DNA of 64,000 nucleotides from UBA668 sp038234785 (lineage in GTDB: Bacteria > Actinomycetota > Acidimicrobiia > Acidimicrobiales > Ilumatobacteraceae): the NCBI GenBank assembly GCA_038234785.1, contig JBBQTC010000001.1, positions 86,752-150,751 on the forward strand, in the 5' to 3' direction. The position numbers and the translations under genes are program-made. Below, piece by piece: positions 40,970 through 50,585 of this stretch (its first letter is position 1; each line of letters opens with the position of its first letter). Below the pieces are notes generated by a model. It did not search any database. It saw nothing but the letters and a program-made list of their open reading frames with translations, and had not been told where the DNA came from.

Positions 40970-42031
40970 GTGCCCCAACAGATCCTGATCACCGGCGGAG
41001 CTGGATTCATCGGCACCCGGGTCGCAGCCCGTCTGCTGTCCCAGGGGCACGAGGTCCTCCTCGCGGACAACTTCCATCCGCAGGTGCACACGCCCATCCA
41101 CCACGCCGACATCCCCGAAGGGGCGGTGGTCCTGCCCTTCGATGTGACGCATCGTCCCAGCTGGGACGCATTGTTGCACCGTCACCGGCCCCAGGTCATC
41201 ATCCATCTCGCCGCCGAGACGGGCACCGGCCAATCACTGGCAGAGGCGACTCGACACTCCTCGACCAACGTCGTCGGCACGACCCAGATGACCGACGCGC
41301 TGCTGGCCGCGGGTGTCACCCCCGAGCACATCGTCCTGGCCTCGTCGCGCGCGGTGTACGGCGACGGCGAGTGGACCGATGCGAACGGCACGTTCGCCCC
41401 CGAGCCGCGCACGCACGAGGAGCTGCTCGCCCAGCAGTGGGATCCCTCCCGACCGGACGGCGGCCCGGCGACACCGCTGCCGAGCGCCGCAGCGATCACT
41501 GCGCCGAGACCCGGCAACATCTATGCCGCCACCAAGCTCGCCCAGGAGCACGTGCTCGGCGCGTGGTGCGCGGCCACGGGTAGTGCGCTGAGCGTGCTGC
41601 GTCTGCAGAACGTGTACGGCCCCGGCCAATCGCTGGGCAACAGCTACACCGGCGTCCTCACCCTCTTCGCCCGGCTCGCCACCGACCACCAGCAGATCGA
41701 CGTCTACGAAGACGGCGAGATGCTTCGCGACTTCGTCTTCGTCGACGACGTTGCCAGTGCCATCACCACCGCGGCCTCGCGGGTGCCCGCCCGAGGTCGC
41801 CGTACCGTCGACATCGGATCGGGCCAGGGCGACACGCTGCTCGCCGTCGCGCAGCGCATCGCGGCATTGCGAGGTGCCCCCGAGCCCGCCGTCAGCGGCC
41901 GCTTCCGCGACGGCGACGTGCGGGCGGCCTTCTGCTCCATCGATGCGGCGACCTCCGAGCTCGGATACGGGCCGGAGTGGTCCCTCGATCGCGGCCTGCC
42001 CGCGCTGCTCGACTGGGCGGCCTCGTCATGA
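40970..42031 (+). CDS. NAD-dependent nucleotide-sugar 4-epimerase (WbiB/dTDP-L-rhamnose 4-epimerase-like)
   Basis: 353 aa. Extended SDR: ITGGAGFIGTRVAARLL, the DNFHPQVHTP loop typical of dTDP-L-rhamnose 4-epimerases, IIHLAAETGTGQSL, ASSRAVYGDG, YAATK and LRLQNVYGPGQSLGNSYTGVLTLFA, YEDGEMLRDFVFVDDV. It probably makes dTDP-6-deoxy-L-talose or a related precursor for the glycan built by the neighbouring transferases. GTG 40970 lies 6 nt after TACACT (40958-40963), so leaderless. The next gene begins inside its stop (ATGA). Confidence 0.88.
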   Translation: MPQQILITGGAGFIGTRVAARLLSQGHEVLLADNFHPQVHTPIHHADIPEGAVVLPFDVTHRPSWDALLHRHRPQVIIHLAAETGTGQSLAEATRHSSTNVVGTTQMTDALLAAGVTPEHIVLASSRAVYGDGEWTDANGTFAPEPRTHEELLAQQWDPSRPDGGPATPLPSAAAITAPRPGNIYAATKLAQEHVLGAWCAATGSALSVLRLQNVYGPGQSLGNSYTGVLTLFARLATDHQQIDVYEDGEMLRDFVFVDDVASAITTAASRVPARGRRTVDIGSGQGDTLLAVAQRIAALRGAPEPAVSGRFRDGDVRAAFCSIDAATSELGYGPEWSLDRGLPALLDWAASS

Positions 42032-43944
42032 GCCGCGTCGTGGCTGCCGTCTTCGTGCGCGATGCGTCCTATCAGTGCCTGGCGACCGTACGGTCACTGC
42101 TCGCCGCGGACGGCGTCGAGCACATCCTCGTCGGCGCCGCCGACGCTGCGCTCTTGGAGCCGTTGTTGATCGATGAGCGAGTCGAGGGCATGGAGGTCGA
42201 ACGGGCCTGCGACCTCGTCAACGCTGCCAGCGATCGATGGGATCTTCCGGTCGCCGCGTGCGACGAGCCGGTCCTCGTTCCCGTCGATGCCTTCACTCCG
42301 GCGCTCGAAGCAATGGACCTCGACCTGCGCATCGCGGTCGTCTGCTTCTGGTCGAACGCGGCCGGCTACCTCAGCTTCCCCGCTCGCAACGTCGGCGGCT
42401 CGCATCAGATCGAGAACCTCGACGAGAGCGGCATCACCGACCGCCTCCGCACCCTCGGCCCTGCGACGCGACCCGTGCCGCTACCACTGGCCAGGGGGCC
42501 GCTGAGCGTCATCAGCCGCAGCGCCGTCACCGCCGCGGGTGGGCTCGTCGCCGACCCGTTCGACTCGCTCGACGCATCCATCGCCGAGTTCGGTCTGCGG
42601 ACTTCGCGCCGCGGTTTCGTCACGGCACTCGACGCCACCACGTTCGTGACACGACCGTTCGATCTGGCTCCACATCCGGTCGACCGGCTCGACGATCCCG
42701 TCGTCCGCAAGTGGCTCAGCCTGCGCCACCCCTTCTACGCAGCCTTGTACGACAGGGATCGCGTGGACGTCGAGTCGGCGCTGGGCATCACGCACTCGCT
42801 GGCGCGCGCCAAGGTGCTCGGGCTCACGGTGCTCATCGACGGCAGCTGCCTCGGGCCTCTCGAGATGGGCACGCAGGTGAACATGATCAACCTCGTGCAG
42901 GCCCTCGCCGAGCGCGACGACGTCCGCGCCGTCGTCGTGTCCATTCCCGGCGACGTCCCGGCGTACGCGACCGCCGCGTTCGCCCACCGCAAGGTCCGCG
43001 CAGTGTGCAACCCCCACGGCGAGTTCCCCCCGGGAGTCCGCGGCGACGTGGTGCACCGTCCGTTCCAGCCCGACTCGCCGCTGCCGTACGCCAACTGGCG
43101 AAAGGCGGCGCCCCGGATCTGCGTCACCCTGCAGGATCTCATCGCCTACCGCAACGGCGCATACCATCCCGACGGCGCGCACTGGTTGCGGTACCGGCAG
43201 CACCTGTCGACCGCAGCGTGGCAGGCCGACATGGTCATGACGATCTCCCTCGACGTCGCTGAATGCGTGCGCGACGAGAAGTTGCGCATCGATGCCGACC
43301 GGCTGTGGCCGATCGCCCTCGGCACCGACCACCTCAGTGGTGACGAACCGATGCGGCCACCGACGGTCGCCCTCCAGCACGGACTCGCGGCGCGAGAGTT
43401 CCTCTTCGTGCTCGGCACGAACTACTCCCACAAGAACCGCGACCTGGCGGTGCAGGCGTGGAACGATCTCCGCTCCCGCGGCCACGACATCGCGTTGGTG
43501 CTCGTCGGCGCAGCCGTCCCGTACGGCAGCTCGCGTCACTACGAAGCCGTGGCGTTCGCGACCGACGAACAGGCAATCGTGCTTCCCGATGTCGCCTCCG
43601 AAGAGCGCAACTGGTTGCTGCGCCACGCGGTTGCGGTCGTCTACCCGACCAGCGCCGAGGGTTTCGGTTTCGTGCCGTTCGAGGCCGCCAGGTTCGGCAC
43701 GCCCACGGTCATGGTCGGCTTCGGGCCGCTCAGCGAGATCAGTCCGGATGCAGAGGGTCTCGCCGAATCCTGGTCGCCCTCGCACTTCGCCGATGCCATC
43801 GAGCGGCTGGTCGTCAGCCCCGAGGCACGGGCCGCTGCAGTGCGCCAGACGCTCGCCGCAGGTACCGAATTCACCTGGTCAGCGACGGCCGCGGTCCTTG
43901 TCGCCGCGTATCGTGCGACACTAGGATTGCCGGCGCGGTCGTGA
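42028..43944 (+). CDS. Large glycosyltransferase (GT4 C-terminal domain, atypical N-terminal domain)
   Basis: 638 aa. Residues ~265-638 are a GT-B, GT4-type transferase: VLIDGSCLGPLEMGTQVNMINLVQAL, FLFVLGTNYSHKNRDLAVQAW and the nucleotide-sugar signature YPTSAEGFGFVPFEAARFGTPTVM. Residues 1-~240 have alternating strands and helices like a GT2 domain (VVAAVFVRDASYQCLATVRSLLAADG, then a conserved-looking SNAAGYLSFP) but no DxD is evident, so this half may be a degenerate transferase. ATG 42028 overlaps the epimerase stop. Donor and acceptor sugars are unknown. Confidence 0.82.
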   Translation: MSRVVAAVFVRDASYQCLATVRSLLAADGVEHILVGAADAALLEPLLIDERVEGMEVERACDLVNAASDRWDLPVAACDEPVLVPVDAFTPALEAMDLDLRIAVVCFWSNAAGYLSFPARNVGGSHQIENLDESGITDRLRTLGPATRPVPLPLARGPLSVISRSAVTAAGGLVADPFDSLDASIAEFGLRTSRRGFVTALDATTFVTRPFDLAPHPVDRLDDPVVRKWLSLRHPFYAALYDRDRVDVESALGITHSLARAKVLGLTVLIDGSCLGPLEMGTQVNMINLVQALAERDDVRAVVVSIPGDVPAYATAAFAHRKVRAVCNPHGEFPPGVRGDVVHRPFQPDSPLPYANWRKAAPRICVTLQDLIAYRNGAYHPDGAHWLRYRQHLSTAAWQADMVMTISLDVAECVRDEKLRIDADRLWPIALGTDHLSGDEPMRPPTVALQHGLAAREFLFVLGTNYSHKNRDLAVQAWNDLRSRGHDIALVLVGAAVPYGSSRHYEAVAFATDEQAIVLPDVASEERNWLLRHAVAVVYPTSAEGFGFVPFEAARFGTPTVMVGFGPLSEISPDAEGLAESWSPSHFADAIERLVVSPEARAAAVRQTLAAGTEFTWSATAAVLVAAYRATLGLPARS

Positions 43945-43979
43945 CGGTGCACGTGGAGATGCACAGGTCGCAGCACGAC

Positions 43980-44004
43980 GCCCGGCACCCGCAATCAGCC
44001 GGGC
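43980..44004 (+). terminator. Hairpin between glycosyltransferase genes
   Basis: GCCCGGC (43980-43986) and GCCGGGC (43998-44004) form a 7-bp stem with an 11-nt loop in the only sizeable gap (103 nt) of this operon. No T-run follows. It could be a partial terminator or a processing site separating the 40970-43944 genes from those that begin at 44048. Confidence 0.35.
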
Positions 44005-44047
44005 ACCGCAGTGCACCGCACCCACCCGCACGCCCCGGAGGAGCCCG

Positions 44048-44350
44048 ATGAAGAACCCCAACACGCCCGGAGGCCTCACCGCCGACACGATCGCTCGGGT
44101 GTCGCTCGAGCAGGCGCTCATCGATGTCGAGGTGGCCAACGCTCGTGTGGTCGATCTCACCGAGCGCCTCACCGAGTCAGCGATCGAGATCCAGCGTCTG
44201 CGCGCCGAGGTCGAGCGCGCACGCTCGGTCACGGCCACCGTGCTGACCAACCTCCGATTCCTGCGCACCCCGACGAGCAGTCTGCGGCGGTTGGCCCGCG
44301 CCGTTCTGCCGGTGCGCGTGCGGCAGAAGCTGATCCGGTACATCCGTTGA
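44048..44350 (+). CDS. Small coiled-coil protein in the glycan operon
   Basis: 100 aa, not recognised. Residues ~18-62 form a heptad-rich coiled coil (LEQALIDVEVANARVVDLTERLTESAIEIQRLRAEVERA), followed by a basic tail (SSLRRLARAVLPVRVRQKLIRYIR). Coiled coil plus basic amphipathic tail also ends the glycosyltransferase at 60018 and the FkbM protein at 45528, so this may be a free-standing version of a membrane-association module that ties enzymes to the exporter. GGAGGAG precedes ATG 44048. Its TGA shares the A of the next ATG. Confidence 0.75.
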   Translation: MKNPNTPGGLTADTIARVSLEQALIDVEVANARVVDLTERLTESAIEIQRLRAEVERARSVTATVLTNLRFLRTPTSSLRRLARAVLPVRVRQKLIRYIR

Positions 44351-45504
44351 TGCGACCCCGCGTCCTCATCGCGATGACCGTGTACAACGGCCGCGCGTTC
44401 GTCCCGCGGGCGTTGTCGTCGCTGGCACACCTCGACCGCGACGTGGCAGACATCGACGTGCTGGTCCTCGACGACCACAGCCCCGATCCCGGCTGGAGCG
44501 ATGAGCTCGGCGCGATCTGCGAGGAGCTCGGCTTCCTGAGCTACTGCACGCCGCGCAACCTTGGCATCCCGCGCAACGTGAACCTCGGGCTCCTCGCGGC
44601 TATCGAGGGTGAGTACGACCACGTCATCATCTCGAACTCCGACGTGGTCTACAGCCGCCAGACCGTCTCGCAACTCGTCCGGGCAGCCGCCACCGACCCG
44701 AAGATCGGCTCGGTCACGTCGTGGAGCACCAACGTGTCGGTGTACTCGCTCCCCAACGCAGATCCGGACGCGCACCTCGCCACACAGGATCGCGCCGACT
44801 GGGTCGGCAGCGTGCTCGGCCAACGGTTCGGGCAGCGGGTGCTCGACATCCCTGCCGGCATCTCGTTCGCGATCCTCATCCCGACGCGAGTGGTGAACGA
44901 CGTCGGATTGATGGACCCCGTGTTCGGACGCGGATATTGCGAGGAGACCGACTGGTCGCTTCGCAGCCTCGCTGCGGGCTATCGCATCACACTCGGGATG
45001 GGCGCGTTCGTGTACCACGAGGGCGGGGGTTCCAACTTCGAGGCCGGCCTGCTCAGCACGGGCCAGACCACCGTCCCGAAGAACGAGCGCATCATCGACA
45101 TGCGCCACCCCGAGTTCCGCCGCCAGATCGGCGAGTTCCTGGATCGCGGCGAGCTCGAACAGGTCTGGGCCGAGGCCCGTCGATCACTCGTGGGCAGTGC
45201 CGCCACATCACTGGGCTATAGCGTCACCGTCGGCTGGCTGCCCCAGTCGATCGACCAGAGCCGGCCGCACGTGCACGTCACGCCGGACCCAGAGTCGCTG
45301 ACCGCCGTCGCCTCGTTCGCCGGCTTCGAGCTCGAGCTCCCTCTCTCTGCCACGAGACCCGCTGCCGACCTGGTGCGAGCGCTCGGCGCGACACCCACCG
45401 AACTCAACCTCCTCGACCGTGGCCCCATCGCTGCTGACTTCAACGACGCGTTCAGCGAGACCGCCGTCGTCCACCGTCGCCAGCCGTATCCCAGCCGCGT
45501 CTGA
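44350..45504 (+). CDS. GT2-family glycosyltransferase
   Basis: 384 aa. GT-A fold: VLIAMTVYNGRAFVPRALSSLA, VLVLDDHSPD, and NSDVVYS as the DxD-type motif; GRGYCEETDWSLRS supplies the ED base motif of GT2 enzymes. The C-terminal ~110 residues are not family-specific. It starts at ATG 44350 inside the stop of the small coiled-coil gene (TGATG). It would extend a glycan on the cytoplasmic side before export by the downstream ABC transporter. Confidence 0.88.
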   Translation: MRPRVLIAMTVYNGRAFVPRALSSLAHLDRDVADIDVLVLDDHSPDPGWSDELGAICEELGFLSYCTPRNLGIPRNVNLGLLAAIEGEYDHVIISNSDVVYSRQTVSQLVRAAATDPKIGSVTSWSTNVSVYSLPNADPDAHLATQDRADWVGSVLGQRFGQRVLDIPAGISFAILIPTRVVNDVGLMDPVFGRGYCEETDWSLRSLAAGYRITLGMGAFVYHEGGGSNFEAGLLSTGQTTVPKNERIIDMRHPEFRRQIGEFLDRGELEQVWAEARRSLVGSAATSLGYSVTVGWLPQSIDQSRPHVHVTPDPESLTAVASFAGFELELPLSATRPAADLVRALGATPTELNLLDRGPIAADFNDAFSETAVVHRRQPYPSRV

Positions 45505-45527
45505 ACCGAAACGAAAGCGTGCCTCGT

Positions 45528-46349
45528 ATGGCGAACTCCCCTCTGGTCTCCTGGGCTCCGAATGCCGAAGACGTCGTGCTCTGGCGTGCCCTCGGGCACC
45601 GCACTCCCGGCTACTTCGTCGACGTCGGCGCCTGCCACCCGGTCGACGACAGCATCACCAAGCTGTTCTCGCTCGAAGGATGGCGCGGCATCAACATCGA
45701 ACCGCAGCCCTACCTGGTGGAGATGCTCCACGCCGACCGGCCCAACGACGTCAACCTCGGGGTCGGCATCGGTGACGAGCCAGGAGAGCTCGAGCTCTTC
45801 GTCGTCGAGCAGGACCAGCAGCGCACGACCTTCTCACCGTCGCTCGCGCAGGGCTACCGAGAGCAGGGACGCTGGGTCACGACGCGCACCGTGCCCGTGA
45901 TGACGCTGAACCAGATCCTTGCCCAGCACCCGCTGCCGCGCATCGACTTCCTCAAGATCGACGCGGAAGGATTCGAGGACAAGGTCATCGCAGGAATCGA
46001 CCTGCAGCTCCACCGGCCGACAGTGATCCTCGCCGAGCAGGGTACGCACCAGCACTACGAGTTCCCGGCCACCCTCGAGGCGGCCGGCTACCTCCCGATG
46101 GTGTTCGACGGGGTCAACCGGTTCTTCCTTGCCGAAGAGGCCGCCGACGAGATCGGCGACCGCCTGTCCTACCCGGCGTGTGCGCTCGATCACTGGGTGC
46201 CGCGCGAGGTCCACCGCCTGCAGCAGCACATCGCCGACATGGAGCGGTCCGAGAGCTGGCGCATCGGACAGGCCATCGTTCGCCCGGCGCGAAAGGTTCG
46301 CGACCTCATGAGCGCACGGCGCCACCGCGGCGAGACGAGCACCAGTTGA
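45528..46349 (+). CDS. FkbM-family methyltransferase
   Basis: 273 aa. SAM-binding block YFVDVGACHPVDDSITKLF, then EPQPYLVEML and the FkbM motif RIDFLKIDAEGFEDKVIAGI. The C-terminal 60 residues are helical and basic with SESWRIGQAIVRPARKVRDL, a tail shared with other proteins here. Probably O-methylates a sugar of the exported chain; terminal methylation stops growth of some ABC-exported O-antigens and is read by the Wzt domain, so it may cap the polymer. ATG 45528 is preferred; GTG 45519 is three codons upstream. Confidence 0.88.
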   Translation: MANSPLVSWAPNAEDVVLWRALGHRTPGYFVDVGACHPVDDSITKLFSLEGWRGINIEPQPYLVEMLHADRPNDVNLGVGIGDEPGELELFVVEQDQQRTTFSPSLAQGYREQGRWVTTRTVPVMTLNQILAQHPLPRIDFLKIDAEGFEDKVIAGIDLQLHRPTVILAEQGTHQHYEFPATLEAAGYLPMVFDGVNRFFLAEEAADEIGDRLSYPACALDHWVPREVHRLQQHIADMERSESWRIGQAIVRPARKVRDLMSARRHRGETSTS

Positions 46350-47140
46350 TCGTCCTCGATCTCCTCGAGACCCGCGAGCTGCTCTGGAACTTCACGCTCC
46401 GCGAGCTGCGGACGCGGTACAAGCGATCCGTGCTCGGCTGGATGTGGTCGCTGCTGAACCCGCTGGGCATCATGCTCGTGTACACGCTGGTGTTCGGCGT
46501 GATCCTCGACGTGCAGGCGCCCGTCGGCGACCCGAGCCGGCTCAACAGCTTTCCGCTGTACCTGATGTGCGCGCTGCTCCCGTGGACGTTCTTCTCCACC
46601 AGCGTCACCACGTCGATGGCCAGCCTCATCGGCAACGCCGGTCTGGTGCGCAAGGTGTGGTTCCCTCGTGAACATCTGGTGCTCGCCACGGTGGGTGCGC
46701 TCGTGGTGTCGCTGTGCATCGAGCTCACCCTCCTGATGATCGCGATGCTCCTCGTCGGCAACATGGTGCTGCCCTGGATCCCCGGCGTCATCATCCTTCT
46801 GGTGCTGCTGGCGATGTTCACCGCAGGGATCGCGATGTTCCTGTCGGCTGCCAACGTGTACTTCCGCGACCTCACCCACATCTGGGGCATCATCGTGCAG
46901 ATGTGGTTCTACGCGACGCCGGTCGTGTATCCGCTGACGCTCGTTCCGGAGCGCTACCGGTTCCTGTACAACCTCAACCCGTTGACGTCGTTCGTCACCG
47001 CACTGCGCGACCTCTTGTACGACCTGCGCATGCCGTCAGCCGCCACCATCGGGTACCTCACGTTCGTCAGCTTCACGAGCTTCCTGCTCGGGCTCGTCGT
47101 CTTCCGCAAGATGTCACGTCGCTTCGCCGAGGAGCTCTGA
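46346..47140 (+). CDS. wzm: Polysaccharide ABC transporter permease (Wzm-like)
   Basis: 264 aa from TTG 46346, whose TGA overlap with the FkbM stop (TTGA) and the family's usual length both support it. The N-terminus LLWNFTLRELRTRYKRSVLGWMWSLLNPLGIMLVYTLVF is the signature of O-antigen/teichoic-acid export permeases, followed by five more helices (ABC2_membrane) and FYATPVVYPL. It forms the channel with the ATPase encoded next and moves lipid-linked glycan across the membrane. Confidence 0.92.
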   Translation: MIVLDLLETRELLWNFTLRELRTRYKRSVLGWMWSLLNPLGIMLVYTLVFGVILDVQAPVGDPSRLNSFPLYLMCALLPWTFFSTSVTTSMASLIGNAGLVRKVWFPREHLVLATVGALVVSLCIELTLLMIAMLLVGNMVLPWIPGVIILLVLLAMFTAGIAMFLSAANVYFRDLTHIWGIIVQMWFYATPVVYPLTLVPERYRFLYNLNPLTSFVTALRDLLYDLRMPSAATIGYLTFVSFTSFLLGLVVFRKMSRRFAEEL

Positions 47141-48369
47141 TGGCTGATCCCGTCATCACCATCGACCACGTGTCGAAGAAGTTCCGGCTGTACCACGAGC
47201 GGCACCAGTCGTTGAAGGCCGCCGTCATCAACGGACGACGCTCCCGCTACGAGGAGTTCTGGGCGCTCGAGGACGTCAGCTGCGAGGTCTTCGCCGGACA
47301 GTCCTTCGGCATCATCGGCTCCAACGGGTCCGGCAAGAGCACACTGCTGAAGTGCCTCACCGGCATCCTCACGCCCGACAAGGGGTCGCTCTCCATCCGG
47401 GGAACCACCTCGGCCCTGCTCGAGCTGGGTGCCGGCTTCCACCCCGAGCTGTCCGGCCGCGAGAACATCTACCTGAACGGCGCGATCCTCGGGATGGGCA
47501 AGAAGCTGATCGACAAGCGCTTCGAGAGCATCGTCGACTTCTCAGGACTGGAGCGGTTCATCGATCAGCCGCTGAAGAACTACTCGTCGGGCATGTACGC
47601 CAAGCTCGGGTTCTCCGTGGCCATCCACGCCGAGCCGGAGATCCTCATCGTCGACGAGGTGCTGTCCGTGGGCGACGAGGCCTTTCGCCGCAAGTCGAGC
47701 GACAAGATCACCGCGATGCGCGAGTCGGGCGCCACCATCGTGTTCGTGTCACACGGGCTCAGCCAGGTCCGCACGCTGTGCGATCGCGTGATGTGGCTGG
47801 AGAAGGGCGTGGTCCGCGAGATCGGCGCCGCCAACGACGTGCTCGCCGACTACGTCGAGTCCGCCACCGAGGTCCCGAGCGCCAACCCCCACGGCGCGCG
47901 CTGGGGGACCGGCGAGATCAAGTTCAGCTCGATCGAGATGTTCGATCGAGCCGGCCACAGCATCAACAGCCTGTCGACCGGCGAGGGCGTCGAGTTCCGC
48001 CTGCGGTACATCGCGACCGAGCCGATACCGAGGCCGGTCGTTTCGTTCGCACTGTTCACCAACGACGGCTTCGAGGTCTCCGCTCCGACGACGATGGAGC
48101 ACGACTCGACGCCCGAGGTGCTCGAGGGCATCGGTGAGATCACCGTCGCCATCGACCAGCTGCCGCTCCACGAGGGCACCTACGACCTCAGCGTCGCCCT
48201 GCACCCGACAGACCTCTCGAAGCCCTACGACCTGTGGCACAAGCCGTTTCGCTTCGAAGTGGTCAGTGCCCCGAACCCCGAGAGGCGTGGATTGATCACG
48301 CTCTACCCGAAGTGGTGGTTCGGTCCGATCAGGACCGCCGTTCCCTGGGCAGACGCGGAGTCACCGTGA
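47140..48369 (+). CDS. wzt: Polysaccharide ABC transporter ATPase with C-terminal substrate domain (Wzt-like)
   Basis: 409 aa. Walker A GSNGSGKS (60-67), signature YSSGMYAKLGF, Walker B ILIVDEVLSVGDEAF and FVSHG. The insert ALLELGAGFHPELSGRENIYLNG is typical of the Wzt/TagH group. Residues ~255-409 are an extra beta-rich domain (VEFRLRYIATEPIPRPVVSFALFTNDG) like the Wzt C-terminal domain that recognises the finished, capped chain. ATG 47140 uses the last base of the permease stop (TGATG). Confidence 0.94.
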   Translation: MADPVITIDHVSKKFRLYHERHQSLKAAVINGRRSRYEEFWALEDVSCEVFAGQSFGIIGSNGSGKSTLLKCLTGILTPDKGSLSIRGTTSALLELGAGFHPELSGRENIYLNGAILGMGKKLIDKRFESIVDFSGLERFIDQPLKNYSSGMYAKLGFSVAIHAEPEILIVDEVLSVGDEAFRRKSSDKITAMRESGATIVFVSHGLSQVRTLCDRVMWLEKGVVREIGAANDVLADYVESATEVPSANPHGARWGTGEIKFSSIEMFDRAGHSINSLSTGEGVEFRLRYIATEPIPRPVVSFALFTNDGFEVSAPTTMEHDSTPEVLEGIGEITVAIDQLPLHEGTYDLSVALHPTDLSKPYDLWHKPFRFEVVSAPNPERRGLITLYPKWWFGPIRTAVPWADAESP

Positions 48370-49538
48370 GCTCGCCCACCATCTCCGTCGAGACCACGCG
48401 GTCCACGGCGGGATGGATGCCCGGAGTCGAAGCGCTGAGAGGCATCGCGGCCCTGATGGTCGTCCTCCACCACTCGTGGTCGCTGTCGAGCCAACCTCGG
48501 TTCCCCGGCTACTGGGTGCTCGAAGGCTTCGGCTCCTACGGCGTCAACATCTTCTTCGTGCTCTCCGCTTTTCTGCTCAGCCCCCACTTCTGGCGGCCCA
48601 ATTGGAAGCTGCGCGACTTCTGGATCCGCCGAGCGTTCCGCATCTATCCCGCATACGCCTTCAACGTGATCGTGCTGTTCCTGTTCTTCGTCCCGCCGAG
48701 CACGCTGCTCAGCCGCACCGGCGTGAAACAGGTCGCGGCGAACCTCACGTTCACCCACTACTTGTGGCCAGGGACCGCCAGTTCGTTCTTCGCCAACGGC
48801 GCGCTGTGGACGCTGACCATCGAGATGATGCTCTACCTCGCGTTGCCGATCATGGCCGTCATGGTCGCCCGCGCCCCCGTCGCCGCGACACTGTTCCTCA
48901 TCGCCATCGGCACCGCCTGGCGCATCGTCGTCGGCGTGGCCGGCGACGGGCTGCGCGAGTTCTACTTCGGCACCAGCCAGCAGGTTCCCCTCGGCATTCA
49001 GTCGCTCTTCGTCGCCCGCCAGTTCATCGGCTTCGTCCCGCTGTTCGCGGTGGGCATCGCGGCACGGTGGTACTTCGACCGCCATCTCCGGGGCCGCGTG
49101 AACGAGCTTCGCTTCCGTCCCAATCTGTGGATGTTGGCGGCGCTGCTGCTGCCGGGCGTCCTGATGCTGGTCTTCGTGGAGAAGGCATCGCAGTACGCGC
49201 ACTGGGCGTGGTTCAGCACCTTCGACCTCTTCACCGCAATCGCCGTCGTGCCCGTCATGTGGTTGGCCGCTGCGGCGTGGCCGCCACCGCGTCGGGCCGA
49301 CCGGATCGGTGAGTGGCTCGGGGCGCGGTCGTACGGCATCTACCTCTGGCACTTCCCGCTGATCCTCGTGTTCTACGAACGAGGCACCGCGTTCGCTGCA
49401 CCCGACCTCAGGTGGTGGCCACTGCGCCTCGTGTTGGTCCTGTGCGTCACGCTGCTCTTCGCCTCCTTCAGCTACACGCAGTTGGAACGCCCTGCGCAGG
49501 ACATCGGCCGACGCCTGACCCGTCGGCCGACACCGTGA
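48366..49538 (+). CDS. Acyltransferase_3 (OafA-like) membrane protein
   Basis: 390 aa from GTG 48366 (GTGA overlap with the ATPase stop). About ten helices: WMPGVEALRGIAALMVVLHHSWSL, YGVNIFFVLSAFLLSPHFWRPNWKLRDFWIRRAFRIYPAY and LWTLTIEMMLYLALPIMAV are family blocks with the catalytic His in LHH. No SGNH domain follows, unlike the gene at 31998. It likely O-acylates the exported polysaccharide. Confidence 0.92.
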   Translation: MSSPTISVETTRSTAGWMPGVEALRGIAALMVVLHHSWSLSSQPRFPGYWVLEGFGSYGVNIFFVLSAFLLSPHFWRPNWKLRDFWIRRAFRIYPAYAFNVIVLFLFFVPPSTLLSRTGVKQVAANLTFTHYLWPGTASSFFANGALWTLTIEMMLYLALPIMAVMVARAPVAATLFLIAIGTAWRIVVGVAGDGLREFYFGTSQQVPLGIQSLFVARQFIGFVPLFAVGIAARWYFDRHLRGRVNELRFRPNLWMLAALLLPGVLMLVFVEKASQYAHWAWFSTFDLFTAIAVVPVMWLAAAAWPPPRRADRIGEWLGARSYGIYLWHFPLILVFYERGTAFAAPDLRWWPLRLVLVLCVTLLFASFSYTQLERPAQDIGRRLTRRPTP

Positions 49539-50581
49539 GCGGTCCGACACCTCCTCGCGTCACCGCGGTCGTCGTCGTGCACGGCGCCCCTCAGTCGCGG
49601 ATCGAGGCGTGCCTCGGTTCGCTCGTGTCATCGCACGACGTCGACCTCGAGGTCGTGGTCGTCGACAACGGGTCGCCCGACGGCGGTGCCGCGGTGCGAG
49701 CCGCGTCCTCGGCGTGGCCCAACGTGACACCGGTGTGCTCGGAGCGCAACGGAGGATTCGCCGCCGGGGTGAACATCGGGCTGCAGCGACGCAGAGCCGG
49801 AGATGCCGTGTGGCTGCTGAACGACGACGCAACGATCGCCCCGAACACGATCTCCACTTGCTCACAGACGCTGCTGGCCCACGGCCCGTCGTGCGTCGCC
49901 GTCGCGCCGAAGATGCTGCTGGCCGACGAGCCGGATCGGATCGACGCGGTCGGCACGGTCCTGCGAGCCAACGGCGAAGCCTTCAACGCCGGGATCGGTC
50001 AGCCCGACCTCGGCCAGTACAGCGATGGCGAAGTGGTGTTCGGGCCGTGCTTCGGGGCAGCGCTCTTTCGTGCGGATGCCTTCGATGCCGACGTCGTCGG
50101 CCTCCTCGACGAGCGCTACTTCCTCTACTACGAGGACATCGACTGGAACATCCGTGCGTTCCACCGTGGACTCGTCACCGTGGCGGCAACCCAGGCGGTC
50201 GTGTGGCATCAGCACGCGACCTCCACCCGACGACTCGGCGAGGGACGGCGATACTCGATCGTGCAGCGCAACCTGTTGCTGTGCGTCACCACGAATTTCC
50301 CCGTCCGCGACGCGCTGCGGATCTGGGTCCAGCGCATGATCGTGCATGGCAAGGGCCTGATCACCGGGCCGTACCGCGGCGCTCGCGTCCGTGCGCTGTC
50401 GTCGGCGTTCGTCGGCCTTCCGGGTGCGTTGCGGGCGCGCCGATCCGCACGCACAGGACCGCGGCTCGACGATCCGGCGATGTTTCGATTCGCGGAGGAT
50501 CAGGTGCCGTACTTCGATGCCGAGACCTACCGCTCCAGCAGACCCGACGAGGCAGACGAAGCCGCACGGCGCCGGCAGTGA
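49535..50581 (+). CDS. GT2-family glycosyltransferase (rhamnosyltransferase-like)
   Basis: 348 aa from GTG 49535, which overlaps the acyltransferase stop. VTAVVVVHGAPQSRIEACLGSL, VVVVDNGSPDGG, ERNGGFAAGVNIGL and LLNDDATI (DxD-type) are followed by YYEDIDWNIRAFHRG. The NGGFAAGVN pattern is typical of GT2 enzymes of the rhamnosyl/galactofuranosyl type, which agrees with a deoxysugar epimerase at the head of the operon. Last gene of the plus-strand run; the gene opposite ends 4 nt away. Confidence 0.88.
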   Translation: MSGPTPPRVTAVVVVHGAPQSRIEACLGSLVSSHDVDLEVVVVDNGSPDGGAAVRAASSAWPNVTPVCSERNGGFAAGVNIGLQRRRAGDAVWLLNDDATIAPNTISTCSQTLLAHGPSCVAVAPKMLLADEPDRIDAVGTVLRANGEAFNAGIGQPDLGQYSDGEVVFGPCFGAALFRADAFDADVVGLLDERYFLYYEDIDWNIRAFHRGLVTVAATQAVVWHQHATSTRRLGEGRRYSIVQRNLLLCVTTNFPVRDALRIWVQRMIVHGKGLITGPYRGARVRALSSAFVGLPGALRARRSARTGPRLDDPAMFRFAEDQVPYFDAETYRSSRPDEADEAARRRQ

Positions 50582-50585
50582 CCGG